Source: CAWJMN01 sp963844055 (lineage in GTDB: Bacteria; Planctomycetota; Planctomycetia; Pirellulales; Pirellulaceae). Taken from it: a stretch of 64,000 nucleotides of DNA. Below the pieces are notes generated by a model that made no database searches, had not been told where the DNA came from, and worked only from the letters and a program-made list of their open reading frames with translations. Location of the stretch: assembly GCA_963844055.1 (NCBI GenBank), contig CAWJMN010000001.1, forward strand, positions 2,232,001-2,296,000, in the 5' to 3' direction. Below are positions 63,509-64,000 of this stretch, piece after piece (within the stretch, counting starts at the first letter, position 1; every line of letters begins with the position of its first letter). The position numbers and the translations under genes are program-made.

Positions 63509-63932
63509 TTACAGTGATAGGTTTTCGCTGGTGGCGAACCCGATCTCAGTCAGTTTGCCGGACGGCGATAGCAGGTCTTCGACCATACTGAACACCTGGC
63601 GTGGGCTAAAGGGCTTGTTGACGACTGCTCGAATGCCAAACAGGCGGTTGACCTCGGACCGGTCGAGTTCGTAGCCCTTGGCCGTCAGCATGATCACCGG
63701 CAGGTGCGTTAGTTCTGGCGTGTTATGGATGCGTTCTGCTGAGCCCAAGACCATTCAGTCGTGGCATTTGGCAGTCGGTGATGACGATGTCAGGGCGTAG
63801 CTTTTGCAGTTGCTCCCAGCCCTCTTCGCCATCGCCTGCGGTAATGACTTCGTAGCCGCTTCGAAGGAACTTGATTTCGAGTGCCCGCAGGATGTGTAGT
63901 TCGTCATCACAGAGCAAGATTCGCTTGGACAT
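63509..63932 (-). CDS. Single-domain response regulator, frameshifted at 63738-63744
   Basis: A receiver domain: 'RILLCDDELHILRALEIKFL' with the acidic pair, phospho-acceptor D in 'PDIVITDCQMPRLNG', then a break at GCTCAGC (GCTGAGC on the + strand). Downstream, in the +1 frame, are 'RIHNTPELTHLPVIMLTAKG' and 'FGIRAVVNKPFSPRQVF', with the conserved Thr and Lys. Restoring GCTAGC gives 'NGLGLAERIHNTPEL' and a protein of about 140 residues with no output domain. It sits between the kinase and the STAS gene. Confidence 0.88.
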
Positions 63933-63955
63933 GAGATTTACTCCTAGGAGGCAAA

Positions 63956-64000
63956 TTATGCTTGGATTTGGCGGACGGCTGGGAATGCAACTCGGAACGT
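63956..64000 (-). CDS. C-terminal end of a probable histidine kinase, cut by the window edge
   Basis: The minus-strand frame reads '…TFRVAFPAVRQIQA' and stops at TAA 63958-63956. 'TFRVAFP' is the usual last strand of HATPase domains. It ends 23 bases before the response regulator, as expected for a kinase-regulator pair. Confidence 0.5.
   Translation of the reverse strand, partial: TFRVAFPAVRQIQA

Noticed and set aside
63941..63950. Palindrome CTCCTAGGAG as an operator
   Set aside because: It coincides with the ribosome site (GGAG) of the response regulator gene; that explains it well enough.

Overview
This 64 kb window is a bacterial chromosome segment from a planctomycete, most likely a marine Pirellulaceae-type organism. 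The evidence is the planctomycete gene content: a DUF1559 prepilin-like protein, a DUF1501 protein, a planctomycete-type bacterial microcompartment (BMC) operon, a BBP2-type porin, a TPR/ExbB/ExbD/alpha-toroid gene set, and many exported proteins of unknown role. I saw no rRNA, tRNA, CRISPR array, insertion sequence or phage gene. The region reads as core and metabolic chromosome, not a mobile island.

Layout. 1-13 kb: SRPBCC protein, ilvD, DinB-like protein, His-rich exported protein, DUF1559 protein, AAA+ ATPase, dnaE, NYN-domain protein, DUF1501 protein, mgsA. 13-18 kb: acidic protein, then ileS-purN. 18.2-27.4 kb: BMC operon with its own DeoR-type regulator, PduL phosphotransacylase, two hexamer shell proteins, acetate-kinase-family enzyme, three pentamer shell proteins, CoA-acylating aldehyde dehydrogenase, an unrecognised protein, class II aldolase and a lactate/malate dehydrogenase. 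27.4-39 kb, minus strand: PAS histidine kinase, then an envelope operon (giant TPR protein, ExbB, ExbD, and a 1,693-residue TonB-like protein ending in a squalene-cyclase-like domain). 39-47.6 kb: sugar-nucleotide epimerase, secreted esterase-like hydrolase, citrate/methylcitrate synthase, prpB, large membrane protein, CoA-type NUDIX hydrolase. 47.9-53.3 kb: argC-argJ, TerC, methyltransferase, surE, csrA. 53.7-64 kb: small TPR protein, PhoR-like kinase, rpsU, porin, Tat-exported protein, and a minus-strand operon kinase-response regulator-STAS-GspE-GspF.

How the genes work together. The BMC operon encodes a shell plus the lower part of an L-fucose/L-rhamnose pathway. The aldolase makes lactaldehyde, the aldehyde dehydrogenase makes an acyl-CoA, PduL and the kinase recover acyl-phosphate and ATP, and the dehydrogenase recycles NAD. 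Inverted repeats sharing the half-site TCCGTCA lie in front of the regulator gene and are good operator candidates.

The most unexpected signal is in the reading frames. At least nine frameshifts break seven otherwise normal genes, including dnaE and argC. Six of the seven +1 shifts fall exactly on GCTCAGC or GCTGAGC, and in all six removing the middle base gives the palindrome GCTAGC and restores a conserved protein. Two codon phases are involved, so this is a DNA-level or base-calling event at a specific motif, not translational recoding. Six other GCTAGC sites in the window are intact.
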